Positions 25,301 to 38,282 are shown, numbered from the stretch's first letter. The stretch is 64,000 nucleotides of DNA from Sipunculus nudus (GCA_026874595.1 CM049317.1:17757382-17821381); one strand, 5' to 3'. Made by a program: numbers and translations. Notes: generated by a model not told the origin, from the letters alone.

Positions 25301-25960
25301 CCTGGATACAGACAGGGTAGGTATTTCTTATATTCAGTGTGCCTGGATACAGACAGTGAAGGTGCTAGCCTATATCCACTGTTCCAGGACAGACAGTTCA
25401 GGTGCTTGGCTATATTCAATGTACCTAGATACAGACAGTGTAGGTGCTTGCCTATATTCAGTGTGCCTGGATACAGACAGGGTAAGTGCGTGTCTATATT
25501 CAGTGTGCCCTGATACAGACAGGGTAGGTGCTTGCCTATATTCAGTGTGCCTGGATACAGACAGGGTAGGTGCTTGCCTATATTCAGTGTGTCTGGATAC
25601 AGACAGGGTAGGTGCTTGCCTATATTCAGTGTGTCTTGATACAGACAGGGTAGGTGCTTGCCTACATTCAGTGTGCCTAGATACAGACAGTGAAGGTGCT
25701 TTCCTATATTCAGTGTGCCTGGATACAGACAGTTCAGGTGCATGGCTATATTGAATGTACCTAGATACAGACAGTTCAGGTGCTTGCCTATGTTCGATGT
25801 GCCTAGATACAGACAGTTTAGGTGTTTGCATATGTTCGATGTGCCTAGATACAGACAATGTAGGTACTTGCCTACATTCAATGTGCCTGGATACAGACAG
25901 GGTAGGTATTTTCTTATATTCAGTGTGCCTGGATACAGACAGTGTAGATACTATAGACAT
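22363..25960 (+). repeat. 3.6-kb minisatellite, 42-bp unit
   Basis: The unit begins GTGCCTGGATACAGACAGGG and continues through TAGGTGCTTGTC and TATATTCA, 42 bp in all, about 85 copies with substitutions and occasional deletions. Being 14 codons long it stays open in several frames on both strands, including a 462-codon frame on the minus strand (24,493-25,881). Repeated peptides include SVSRHTEYRQAPTL and VPGYRQGRCLSIFS. No non-repeat domain or start context supports a protein. Higher-order blocks recur: the variant CCAGGACAGACAGTTCAGGT occurs at about 24,508, 24,841 and 25,384. Confidence 0.95.
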
Positions 25961-25976
25961 AGTTACTAATGTAACT

Positions 25977-26040
25977 AAATAGGGAAGGCCCTGAAACTTG
26001 ATCTAGTCAATGGATTACTCAGCTGACCAGGTAAGTGGAA
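25977..26040 (+). repeat. 64-bp direct repeat, right border of 42-bp array
   Basis: Second copy of 22,271-22,334, starting AAATAGGGAAGGCCCT. It is followed at 26,055-26,140 by three short, diverged pieces of the same minisatellite (CTATAGACAGTGTAGGTG). Confidence 0.85.
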
Positions 26041-26054
26041 TTCATATCGGAAAT

Positions 26055-26140
26055 AATATAGGTGTATCTCTATAGACAGTGTAGGTGTTTGTCTAAAGAC
26101 ATTGTCGGTGCCATTCTGTAGACAATGTAGGTGCCTACAG
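26055..26140 (+). repeat. Short second array of the 42-bp family
   Basis: Contains AGACAGTGTAGGTGTTTGTC, AGACATTGTCGGTGCC and AGACAATGTAGGTGCC at about 30-bp spacing. It is positioned after the right direct repeat as the large array is after the left one. Confidence 0.65.
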
Positions 26141-26307
26141 ACATAGACGGTGCCTGATCCACACTCTGGTATAGGTTATAATGCCAATTATCTCGTTCAA
26201 CAAGACCGGAAATGAATCTGCTATTTAACATTACTTTACAAATGTAAAAAAAAAATAAAATAACAAAGAAACAAAGAGTAAAGGATGAAAACAACTGGGA
26301 CATGTTA

Positions 26308-26321
26308 TTATATATATATAT

Positions 26322-26389
<68 letters not shown>
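26308..26389. repeat. (AT)n(AC)n(AT)n microsatellite
   Basis: Alternating TA, then about eight CA dinucleotides, then about 25 TA dinucleotides without interruption. Confidence 0.95.
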
Positions 26390-26391
<2 letters not shown>

Positions 26392-27266
26392 GAGAATTTC
26401 CTTTCCGTGGACAACTGAGTAAGACGAAAAACTTATTAATGCGAAGACTACATCTCAGTCCCTTCAAATTTGTCCATATGTTATGTTTAACATACACTCA
26501 GTAAAGAAGAAATACTAATCACCAGAAAGTAGTCAGAGCTTAAAGTCAAACTCCTTCCTGGAACCTAAGAAAAAACATGTTAGGTGCTGCACAAAAAAAT
26601 AATGTGTCATGGTTCACCAACAGTACGGTCAGACCACAGGTGACAAAACCAGTGATCGACTAAGGCCGGGTCTGGGAAAAAGAAATTGCCAAATTCTCAT
26701 GATGGCATTGTTAAAATACTACAACGGTGGTCCTGATTATCTCCAACAATTAGCAGCTCCCTCCCCCCCCCCTCTCTCTCTCTCTCAAAATGTCACCTAA
26801 ATCAGTTCATAGCCTTATATCTGATTAATTCAAACAAAATATATTAAAACATGGCCGTCTGGCATAATTACAGAAACTTGAATCTGTATAAGCCAAATTT
26901 AACTTTTATATGTTAGTTACAAAAAGATATACTTATATATACAGATTGCGCCCTCTGTTGGTGGATGACCCCTGGTGCAAGGTAATCGACCGATGTTTCA
27001 TATATCCGATAACAAAGAGAAAAGTAACAACTAATGTATATACTGCCACACATAGTTGCAAATTCTGTTACACTTCCTTGACCTTAAGATAAGATACATT
27101 TTTACATGTTCCCAACACCACTGGCTGTAGCCTAAAAACGTTGATATCTCGATTCGTTGTTTTTAATGAATAACCTGACTGCGTGTCGGCGCATACGAAA
27201 CTTTTCAATCAACCCTTGTTCCATCACGTACGGTTGACCTAGACATCATATCTAATGAGTGTCAGA
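26390..27266. other. Unassigned non-coding stretch
   Basis: No long frame. A CCCCCCCCCCTCTCTCTCTC tract lies at about 26,764-26,785. Confidence 0.45.
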
Positions 27267-27650
27267 CAGGGGGCGGATCCAGCGGGATGGGGAAGCATCC
27301 TGCTTACTACTATTAGTGAGGGTGGCGCCCTGTCACCTTTGGGTATTTTGCATAAAGCCATAATATGCAAATTAGCCGTCACCTTTGTTTGAATCTGCAC
27401 TTAGTATTTGCCTTAAACCCGTGTTTCGTGGTCATGCATTATGATAAACCTATAATAAACTGAAGCAGTTAAAATCATAGCTCGACCTAATTTGCATATT
27501 AAGGGGTTTTATGCGAAATGTTCAAAGTGGTCAGGTGTATCTAGTATAAGGCCAACAGTTCATGAAACTACAAAATAATTTTTGCGGACGCGAATACACG
27601 CTTCACTCGAACTTTGGCGGTTGACAGTAGAATTACTAGGTCCACCCCTG
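27267..27650. mobile_element. MITE with internal 50-bp inverted arms (384 bp)
   Basis: Ends are CAGGGGGCGGATCC and, inward from the right, CAGGGGTGGACCTA. Inside, 27,334-27,382 and 27,484-27,537 form an imperfect inverted repeat with the shared cores TTTGCATA and ATATGCAAATTAG. The end motif resembles the MITEs at 14.8 and 16.0 kb but the interior does not. Flanks share only TCAGA, so a clean target duplication is not shown. Confidence 0.55.
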
Positions 27651-28118
27651 CTTCAGACGACACAAATGAAAAATACACACGATAACGTCAGTACATGTTA
27701 AGGACCACACATGCGGCTCAAAAGTTGTTTTTCAGCGCTTACTAAGTATGCTCTCAGTGGTTTGCGATAAGCCCATAACTGGTAGTGAATGCAACGGCGA
27801 TCATTCTAAAGCTACAAGTCTGAGATCAGGGGACCAGCCTGAGATCCAACTCTCCATCAAGTAGGTATGTAATGGTTTAAAATTACATACTTATAATTAT
27901 ATTTATGGTTTAATTTTAATATTTAAATAACATTTAAATTCCATGTACAGGTGTGGGCATTAGTGCAGGCTGACTTGTCGAATTTACACTATAAAATGTT
28001 AATTCATTCGTTTTCCATAAATCTTATATTTTATGTACTCACATGTATATGTATTCATATTAACTTATGCATGTGGATTAGATTGATACGTAGTTAAACA
28101 AATAGGCGTTTCCCTCTG

Positions 28119-28260
28119 TAATTTGAGCATTTGGGCGTGGTCCTGAAAAAAAAGTTATTCCGCCCTTCACTTTGCCAACATATCCCTTTGCCAACAAACT
28201 CTGTCCATAAATAGATTGTAGTCTGAACGCTGTCCTCGGGGTACTTTCAATTCGCATCCT
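28119..28260 (+). repeat. Dispersed repeat R5, copy 1
   Basis: Matches 57,464-57,592 in the same orientation. Shared blocks are ATTTGAG, GCGTGGTCC, AAAAAGTTATYCC, CACTTTSCC, then ACGCTGTCCTCGGGGTAC/ACGTTGTTCTCAGAGTAC. Similarity is moderate and gapped. Confidence 0.45.
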
Positions 28261-28966
28261 CGTTCTGTTTGAAGCATGACAGCTTTATATCAGCCAGTTT
28301 CTTAAAAAAATCGCTCATTGAGGCTGCCATTTTGCCTACATTATTGAAACCTGTACGTCGCATGTCGAAATAACGTTTATACAAATAGAACAAAGAAACT
28401 GCATATTGTACGCACTATATATAGCTCACACAGCAAATTTTCCCCAAATTAACAGCACTTGGTACCTGCAGCTTGATCTTTTTAACAGCATTGCATGGCA
28501 CAGGTTATATAGCAGTGGTAATTTAGCATTTGTAATGCAATGCATATGTTTCCCAAAAGCGTCTCGAAAATTTGCAGCTACCACCAGGTGGGCGCCTACG
28601 TCCTTAGTATAGATTGGTACACTGCATTATAACTGCCCCGTTACACCCTATAGTTAATAATATCTAACTGGAGAAAGGGACCTAGTAATTAATCAAGCGT
28701 GTTAAATATGCTTCAAGCATAGTATTTTCTCCTGAAAATATTACGATATTTTAAGTATTTTGTTCTGGAACAGTTTGCTCACTCGAGCACGGAAGTAAAA
28801 ATAAAATTGCACAGGGCGCTACCAGCAGAGCAAGCATAAACGTAGCGAGCACGCCACCTAGTAACCGTACCATGCAACCAATCAATACTAATCAAGCTTC
28901 CAATCGGGGTTCCTTCTGTGTTTCTACTTTCATGTTTCTTCTCCCTACTTGGGTGTTGACCTGGGG

Positions 28967-29089
28967 GTCTTGTTATGATACACACGTGGACTGTGTTTAC
29001 TCAAACAAAAAAAACATAACAAATATATATATAATCGGTGTACAAGAAATAGTAAGTCCGTGCGCCGGGTTGGTTTAGCTGGGGAAACC
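28967..29089 (+). repeat. Dispersed repeat R4, copy 2
   Basis: Partner of 4,273-4,397: CTTGTTATGATACACACGTG, GACTGTGTTTACTC, CATAACAA, GTGCGCCGGGTTGGTTT and GCTGGGGAAAC. Confidence 0.55.
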
Positions 29090-30402
29090 CAAAAATTCAG
29101 CCAAAGGAATCCAGAATATCCTGAGATTATATTTACAATATTTACGCCAGCCGTTTCTACTGCTCTTGCACCTCACAGGCTCAGGATGAAATAATTCATC
29201 TTCATGTGGACTTGCTCCACACAATGTCCCTCCACTTGGGAATAAAACTTAAAACCCCAAGTCGATATAATGCTAAAGAAATGTAAGGAAGCTTTCCTCA
29301 ACATGTACCCGAGAGTGGAATAACGATATAAGAAAACCAGTGGTTGTTGGAAGTTTTTTTTTTAAATTAATGTTATTGGAAGTCTATAGTTGTTATTGTG
29401 TCTCGATTGTTGTTCAGATTTCAAGCCGGCTAGAGGTATAACCAAATTCACATTTAAGTTATTGCATTTAGCGTCATTTTTTACAATAGTCTCCAGCTCA
29501 AACTTAAGGACTAATTATTTATAAAAAATGATGCATCAAACATGGTAGTTTAACTGTCAAAGTTAAATTATATAATACATAAGATATTTACGCAGCAGTG
29601 TATATGAGAGTACCTTAATTAATGTTTAGGAATATTGTAATTTTTTATTAGCCTTGTTTATGACAGAAAATATTTCGTAGACATACCAAATCGATTAAAC
29701 ATGAGGGGCCGTGTGTGCGTGAGTTTGTCCGTCTTTAATCTGGGATACCATTAAATATAGTGTTTCTCTTTGGCAGTGGTTGAGCAGACACTCATCTTAA
29801 AATATGAAGGTCCAAGGTTTCAATACATTTACTCCCGTACCTAGATGCCTGGATCGTCCTTGTCTAAGCTATTTGATAGGTCCGACCGTACTCAGTCTTG
29901 TAAGTAGTTTAATATTGGACGCAACACAGATACATTCCACAGATCATAACACTAAGTAATATTTTAAAACATATTGCGTATTTAAACATAAATGTACACT
30001 TGAATATTTCTATACATGTATTTTCTTAATGAAGGATATACTTTTTTTTGGCAGCATGGTCTTCTAAAAATTATCCACTTTATGTTCTGAGAGGACCTAA
30101 GTATTTATGCAAGGTGACAATGACGGTAAATATACAACTTACGTAAACTTATGTAGTGGCATTGTAATATGTATAGCGTCGCAAAAAGGTATGTCGAACA
30201 AATTCGTGATCTGTGTGTCAGAGTTCGGGTTTTCACAATCATGAAATGATAATCCTAATTAATTCTTTTTATTATGGTAAAATGTAATGATTTATCACTT
30301 CATTTGTTATCTTGTTCCTCGCAAAATGATTTATTCACTTTATTTATTATCTTAATTGTTCCTCGAACTTTATTTTATTATATACTCGCCTGCCGAATGA
30401 CC

Positions 30403-30416
30403 CGCACACACCCCCC

Positions 30417-30469
<53 letters not shown>

Positions 30470-30577
30470 AACATATATATAAATGAAAAATATACACACA
30501 CGTATATATTAATATATATGTATATATATATACACACACACACATATATATATGTATACCTGTGCGTGTGTGTGTAG
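30403..30577. repeat. Compound (CA)n/(TA)n microsatellite
   Basis: Alternating CA and TA tracts with short interruptions, ending in GTGCGTGTGTGTG. Confidence 0.9.
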
Positions 30578-32139
30578 TCTACCTTAGTCTTATATTATAT
30601 AATAATAATGATAAGTTACAATATAATTCAAGATGACATCTAATCATAGAGGCATGATGTGAACATAAGTTATTACAGATCATGGTCCAAAGACTTCATA
30701 AATGATAAACGGTGACGCAATATCCAGGGGAGGCGGTCCATCTGTTTGTCAGGACCGCGTCGATTTTGTAAGATATGATATATTGCTGTAAGTTCATGCG
30801 TTTGACATGGAAAAATCCACTGGTCTGGTTTCCGGAGGCGGAGGGATTTGTCATATGTTTTGTATGACTGTGGCGTATCTTCCACACACAGACCCACATA
30901 AAAACCAATCGGTACTTCATGCTATAGTACTTTGGTATCGTGTCACATCAAAAACAGTTTCATTTGTGCTGGCTTACTTTTTTGACATTATACATAAACA
31001 GTCAATATTGACAGACAGTTCTTATCTATATTATTGATAAGAATGTACAGCCGTCACCAGAAGATAGGGACTAATATGAAAATAATTAAAAAAAATATAT
31101 ATATATAATAACAGATAATAATATCTCATCTCAACGTTTATTAATTGACAGGTTTGTCTGTCATCTATACCCCCGCCAGATGGCGCACTTCTATGGTTTA
31201 AATGTGGTTAAATGGCTTGCCTGTGGACAAAGTTTTTCAAACATTTATGAACATATTTTGATGCGGGTTTTTTTTCCAGAAAATGTTTTAGGCGAACTAA
31301 AGGATTCTTCACCAGTATAAGATTGGACAATTCTTTTATTGGTTGACGGATAAAACCATTATTAAGTATAAGTGGTCGCATTTGTTCTGGAGCTGACTTC
31401 TGATAAAACTAATATTGACTAGTTATGTCCCGTAGCAAACTCGAAGGTCATTAAAGACTGGTGTCTTTTAATTTTCACTTTGAATCTAAACTTACGTTGA
31501 TGCTCTGTCATATCTTTACTAATGATTTATATATACTAGAAAGATTATCAATGATATAGGACTGAACATTTGACAGACAATACAATTCAGTGATCGATGA
31601 AATTAAAAATTTACTCATGGGAATAAGTTTTGTAGTCGACTTTTCATTTACAACGGCACGAATAGGGGTCAACTGAACAATAGTATATACATGTTTCAAT
31701 CAAATGCAATATAAAGCTAGGGACATTTCTTTGGACTGAGCAAATATTAAAGTGATAAACCTGATTGTACCGGGTTCGTATTTTTGTCATGTTATATGAC
31801 CACGCATTCCGTATTGAGCTGTTGCATAGTAAGGATAGACTTTGCATTCTATGAATCAGGTACCTACACTGACAATACTAATGTCAGTCACAGATTAGTA
31901 GATATGATTAGGCTAAACCAAATAGATAATTTGTTCTACGGACTTTGTGTCCAATCATACTGAGCTCCTGTGCGATGTTTTTATACGCCAGTATAAAGCT
32001 AAGATTCCTTTTGTACAGAATGCGGAAGGCTAAATGCATATTGAGAGATTTCTTATGTACCGAGACGGCAACATATATATTTTATCTGTGTCACTCCGGG
32101 GTACCATTGCTACAGGACGTCCGCCCGTTAACTAATAGT
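30578..32139. other. Unassigned non-coding stretch
   Basis: Only overlapping frames of 60-76 codons on both strands; none has recognisable features. Confidence 0.4.
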
Positions 32140-32520
32140 ATCGCCGCGATAACTTGCCGAAGATACGATTGATTTTCACGAAACTACATATAGCTATATA
32201 CCAATAGGTTATCTCACACGAATTCGGGTCTTGGCATATTTAATGAAGCCATAGGTCACTAGGCTTTTCTGTGGTGACGTCGCGATAAGTTACCAAAAGT
32301 ATGACGGACTTTGGTGAAACTAAAAAATATATATATACAGCAATATCATATCTTGCCCAAGTTTCATTATCTGCAAAATCCAGGCATATTTAGTGAGGGT
32401 GTAGTTTACAAGAATTTCTCGGCGTCATGATGAGTTTTCAAAAATTTTGATTTGATTAATTTTCAGGAAACTCACTAAAAATATTTACCAATTAAGTTTC
32501 CCACCTGAGTTCAATCTGTG
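32140..32520 (+). repeat. Degenerate tandem repeat, about 140-bp unit, about three copies
   Basis: Blocks GTCGCGATAAGTTACC-like (32,142; 32,279; 32,424), then GATTTTCACGAAACT-like, then TTGGCATATTTAATGA/CAGGCATATTTAGTGA recur at 135-145 bp. Copies are strongly diverged. Confidence 0.6.
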
Positions 32521-34179
32521 AAGTCAGATGTCTCAAGACATACGACAGAGTTATTTCGCACTTTTGCCTAAATTATCACTGAAACAAAACAACAACATTT
32601 TCAAGGAGTTTCTGCGATTTGACAAAGAAGATATCCGCAGAAATACGAGTGGCAATTTTAAACGAACGAAAGAAAAAGTCGAGCCGAACTACTAAACGAA
32701 CGAACGAAAAACACGAGCCGCTCATGTTGATTCCTCCAAGCTGGGTCCAGCATCTGTTCCTAACCAACAGCGAAAGATCTCGAAAGGAAGATTCTAGGCA
32801 ATGCCCTTACATATTGTAAGGGGAATATTTGAAGGTACCACTCAAAGCCAATTTTATGGAATCGAAGACGCGTTCCCAGGTTAGCTCCAGAACAACCGAT
32901 ACCGAGTACAATTCGAGAAGTCGGACAAACCAGCAGAGCAGCAACAACCACGCCAACTCGGCGAACACCCCCTGCCACATGCATGCAGACATATTGGCAC
33001 TAAAAAAAGAATTTTTATAACGAATTATGATAAATTTTGTGTGACAAATATATTGAAGCTTTCTGTCGTGTGGAGGGGAGGCTCATAGGGCTTTATGAGT
33101 TTATTTCTACATTAATATATGAGTAAGAATTAACGTGGATGAACTTTCTTAGGTTTGCCCGTGTTCGCGCTAGATCTAATATTTATTATATTTATTTATA
33201 ATAATAATTTTCCTAAACTTATTTTTGGTTTAAACATCATTCACCTAGCACCCGATATTTGTAAAGGTCGTAGGCCTACACCACACTTCCGTCAGAGGTC
33301 GTTTCTATACTCGATTCGAATCTTGTCCGAACAGGCACTGTGGGACCGCCGTGACTTCCTGTCTCTACTGTCATACTCTAAAACACAAATATGTTACATT
33401 TCATGGAAACACTTTTTGTTTACATTTCACATGTGCATGCTTTCAAACTATTACTTATTCAGTAGAATACTATCCACAAAACACCCATGTTTATGTTATT
33501 TGCCTTGAAATAATTCTTACCCAAAGAACTTGAGCGGATTACATTACCCTCTTCAATAAATTTATACCCAGGCCAAGATTGTTTGCAGCCGCGGTGCATT
33601 ATGGGGGTCATATTCTGATGAAGGCCAACCCTAAACAGCAGACTCACTCCGAGTCTGCGTAATGTGGGTTGTGCACACAATATCAGATTCCCCTTTATCG
33701 CTCAGCTACGGGGATCACAGGGAGGCATCTAGTGATTAATGGACGATTGCAAACATTTAGTCTTTTATGTGGCCTTGATGGCCTTGTTATCAATATCTGC
33801 TGCTCCTAACAGTTAATACTTATGTTTTTAGGATACTTTGGCATAGGATAGGAAATCAGTGGAATCAACTTGACCTTAGTCAGAATGTCACGACAATCCC
33901 CAGAGTCTGTCTTTTAATGGGAGCAACAACAAAATCACATAACCTTGTGACGTTTTAATGACACAATGCACACTCAGTATTATACATACATATGATTTAA
34001 ATGCTATCTTTACTTCGTTAGACAGTATTTAGTGACGTTGCCTGTAAAGTATTACTCTTTATCTGTTGTAGACAACGTTCAAATGCGCACGCATCGCCAT
34101 GGTGAGCAGATCTATTTTTCTATTACATCTTTAACGTTTTCTCTACTTCCAACAAAAGGTAAGTTGCATTACCCCCTCA
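32521..34179. other. Unassigned non-coding stretch
   Basis: A plus-strand frame of 117 codons at 33,155-33,508 shows no domain and overlaps other frames; not called. No RNA gene seen. Confidence 0.4.
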
Positions 34180-34705
34180 ACCTTTCTATATAGACCTCTG
34201 GTAGGTTAGTTTATAGATTGATGGTATTTACCAACTTTATATGTCTGTCCACGTATGGCAGATTAATAATATATGATAAGATATTTTTATTGACAAGCAG
34301 GCCTTTACATCCGAACTGTCTATCTTCCTTTGGCAAATTCATAACATAAAATAAGTCGATTTCATTAGCAGGCATGTTTCATCATTGTCTATCCATTTTT
34401 GGTAGGTTATTATTGTGTGAAATGTTAATTTTATTTGCACATAGCCTCCCCTTGTATATCGATTGTTTCAAGTGTTGTATGACGGGTTAATTTTAGTTGG
34501 AAGAAGGCTGTCACCTCTCTACTACCCACCTTTGTTGTTAATTATTGTAGGTTGATTCCATTTGCATTCAGGCTACCTGTCTCTCCACCTTTTGCAGGAT
34601 AAAAAGATTAATATTTTTATTTGCAAGCCGTCCTCCACTTGCATCTTTCTATCAACCTTTGACAGGTTATTGTTTCGTGAAAAGATTATTTTGTGCAAGC
34701 CAGCA
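34180..34705 (+). repeat. Degenerate tandem repeat, about 70-bp unit
   Basis: CTATC...CTTTGGTAGGTTATT blocks followed by AAGATTATTTTATTTGCAAGC-like blocks recur at about 34,247, 34,320, 34,389, 34,581 and 34,648. Spacing is 67-73 bp where contiguous. Confidence 0.55.
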
Positions 34706-35099
34706 CCGGCGTGCAAATCGGCTGAATTAGATACAGTTATTCACACTGATGGGGTTATATCCCCAGCAAGTTTCATGGGCACGAGTTAAAAAAAATGCCT
34801 GAGTTAATGTAACAAGTGACCCATGGGTCATGACGCTCAGCTGACTGGGAAGAGATTCGCAAAAGGAAATTTTATCATCAGAATGGTAGTATATACCCAT
34901 TCAACTGAAGCATCAAACAGATTAACCAGCAGGCCAAGATTGTGTCTCTATTTATATATCTCAAAAATATAGAACAAATGCGTAAACTTTAAAAACTAGA
35001 ATACGGGTAGTCAACAAGCGAATACGTGTATCCGCGAAAATCAGAGTGGAATGGGTGAAGTAAGGCATGGATTGAGTGGCAAGGGGAAATAGAGTGAGG

Positions 35100-38000
35100 T
35101 GTGTTGCATATTAGCATGGATGTCTGCAGCCTAAATGTGTATGAAGGTTGTGCCACCTACCACAAATCCAGAAAGCTGTCCAAGTTATATACATATGCGA
35201 AATTTTAGGCAGAAAAGTCAAACCACTACATGTATATGAGTGATTTTAGCCCACGGCAGACAAACAGACAGACGCTGTGCAAAAATGGTTGCAGATGTCC
35301 CCTCCAGTTTTGTGTATGAGAAAGAGCTATGTGAGATCTATACACATGCAAAATTTTGTCCGGATCGGTCAAACGGTTCCCGAGATATGAGCTTGGATGT
35401 CTGCAGCGTGAACGTGAATGTAGGTGGCGCCACCTGTCAAAAATAAAGAAAGCTATCCAGGATGTATACACATGCCGAATTTCAGGTGAAATAGTCAATT
35501 CACTGCAGAGATATGAGTGATTTTAACCCAAGGCAGATGAACAGATGGACACTGTGCAAACATGGTGCAGGCGGCGCCACCATTTTTTGTGTATGTTACA
35601 AGGCTATCCAAGGGCTACATTTGTATAAAAAAAATTTCCTGATCGGTCAAACGGTTCCCGAGATATGAGGGTTTATGTGTGGAAACAGACGCACAAATGA
35701 ACGCTGGGCAGAGAGGAAAGGTCAGAGGTCAACGCAAATTGGTTAGGCACCAGTTCACATGTGACCCGATAATTGTAAGTTTCGGGAAAATCGGTCCAGT
35801 AGTCTCAGAGGAGTTCTCCGGAAATGAACGCCTTCAAAAACATGGTATCCGCAAAACTTCGTCTTGGCGGATACAAAAATACCAGTCTGCAGAAACTAAT
35901 AAAAACACTTAATGGTCAATATCCATGCAAAGAATCATGCTGATCTCTGCATTAGTTGTTCAGATACTTCAGCTTTTGTATCAAATTTTCCATTATTCTG
36001 AGGGATACTTCGGAGTTCTTTAGCTTGAAGGATATGGGTAACAGAGACCTAATTTCAGGTTTCCACAGACACTTTTCATGGGCCTTCTTGCATGACAAGA
36101 ATGAAGATTCTAGGTCCAGTTGTTACAATTTGTGCCACGTTAACAGATGACAGCATCCTTAAAGATCTAAAAAATAGAGAAAAAATGCAATTAAATTGAA
36201 TAAAATATAGGTAGCACCATCAGTCTGCAGAAACAGATGAAACACTCCATAATCAATATCCATGCAAAGAATTATGGTGATCTTTGCATCAGTTGTTCAG
36301 ATACTTCAGCTTTTGTATCAAATTTTCCATTATTCTGAGGGATACTTCTGAGTCCTATGGCTTGATGGATTTCGGAAACAAAGACCTAATTTCAGGTTTC
36401 CATGGAGACATTTCGTGGGTCTCCCTGTGTGTCAAGAATGAAGATTCTAGGTCTAGTCGTTACGATTTGTACCCTGTTGTCAGATAATTTCATCCTTACA
36501 GGTCTCAAAAAAAGAGAAAAAAATTGTGAAAATTTGAAAAAATACAGGTGGCGCACCTAATCTGCAGAACCTGATCGAACACCTCATGATCAATATGTAT
36601 GCAAAAAAAATCATGGCTATCAGTGTTGTAGTTATTGAGATACTGCAGTTTTTGTATCAAATTTTACTCAGTTCTGGGGGGTATTTTGGAGCCATACAAC
36701 TTAAAAGATATGGGTAACAGAGCCCTAATTTCAGGTTTCAATGGAGACTTTTCATGGGTCTCCCTGTGTGTCAAGAATGAAGATTCTAGGTCCAGTTGTT
36801 ATGATTTGTGCCCTGTTAACAGATGTTCATATGTTTAAAGTTCTCAAAAATAGAGAAAAATTCGTAAAAAACCCGAACAAATACAGGTGGTGCCACCAGT
36901 CTGCAGAAACTGATTAAACACTCCATGAACAATATTCATGCAAACAATTATGGTGATCTCTGCATTAGATGTTTAGATACTTCAGCTTTTGTATCAAATT
37001 TTTCATTATTCTGAGCTGTACTTTGGAGTGCCATAGCTCAAAGGATGTGGGTAACAGAGACCTAATTTCAGATTTCCATGGAGACTTTTCATGGGTCTCC
37101 CTGTGTGTCAAGAATGAAGATTCTAGTTCTAGTCGTTACGATTTGTACCCTGTTGTCAGATAACTTCATCCTTAAAGGTCTCAAAAAAAAGAGAAAACAA
37201 ATTGTGAAAATTTGAAAAAAATACAGGTGGCGCCACCAGTCTGCCTGAACTAATGGAACACCTCTTGATCAATATGCATGCCAAAAATCATGAACATCAG
37301 TGTTGTAGTTATTGAGATGTTGCAGTTTGTTTTGATGAAATTTTCCATTATTCTGAGGGGTAATTCGGAGCCCCACAGCTCAAAGGATATGAGTAACAGA
37401 GACCTTATTTCAGTTTCCATGGAGACTTTTCATAGGTCTCTCACTGTGTCAAGAATGAAGATTCTAGGTCCAGTCTTTACGATTTGTGCCCTGTTAACAG
37501 ATGTTCACATTTTTAAAGGTCTCAAAAATAGAGAAATCAATTCTTAAAAAAATCGAAAATACAGTTGGCGCCACCAGTCTGCAGAAACTGATGAAACATC
37601 TCATGATGAATATGTATGCCAAAAATGATGACCATCAGTGATGTAGTTAATGAGATATTGAAGTTTTTGTATGAAATTGTTGACTATTCTGGGGGGGGGG
37701 GGGGGGTACTTTGAGGCCCCATAGGTCAAAGGATATGGGTAACAGAGACCTAATTTCTGGTTTTCTATGGAGACTCTTCCTAGGTCTGTCAGTGTGTCAA
37801 GAATGAAAATTCTAGGTCCAGTCTTTACGAGTTGTGCCCTGTTAACAGATATTCACATTTTTAAAGGTCTCATAAACAGAGAAAAAAAATCGTAAAAATT
37901 CGAAAAATACAGATGGGGCCACCAGTCCACAGGAACTGATTGAACATCTCATGATCAATATGTGTGCCAAAAATCATGACCATCAGTGATGTAATTAATG

Positions 38001-38282
38001 AGATATTGAAGTTTTTGTATGAAATTTTTGACTATTCTGGGGAGTACTTTGGGGCCCCATAGCTCGAAGGATATGGGTAACAGAGACCTAATTTCTGGTT
38101 TCCAAGGAGATTTTTTCATCAACCTCTCAGAATCCCAAGTTACAAGATTCTAGGTCCAGCGGTTACGATATGTGCCTGGTTAACGGACGGACAGACGGAC
38201 AGACGGACAGATGGACAGACGGACGACGGACAAAGAGTGATCCTTATAGCTCAGATAACTTTCAGTCAGCTGAGCTAAAAAC
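35100..38282 (+). repeat. 3.2-kb tandem repeat, about 340-bp unit
   Basis: From 35,945 seven units recur; the GAGATACT-like landmark lies at 35,961, 36,298, 36,638, 36,974, 37,314, 37,651 and 38,000. Each unit carries a GGTGGCGCCACC-like palindrome, CAGTCTGCAGAAACTGAT, ATGGGTAACAGAGACCTAAT and TCAAGAATGAAGATTCTAGG. Before it, 35,118 and 35,395 start a related 277-bp variant with GGATGTCTGCAGC. The array ends at 38,183-38,235 in a GGACAGAC-type microsatellite. Short frames of about 65 codons per unit have no recognised product. Confidence 0.9.

Larger units (their letters stand above)
27651..30402. other. Unassigned stretch with two dispersed repeat copies
   Basis: Apart from R5 (28,119-28,260) and R4 (28,967-29,089) the sequence is anonymous and AT-rich. 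Frames are below 70 codons. Confidence 0.4.

Noticed and set aside
24493-25881. 462-codon minus-strand open frame
   Set aside because: Generated by the 42-bp unit being 14 codons without stops; equally open frames exist on the other strand.
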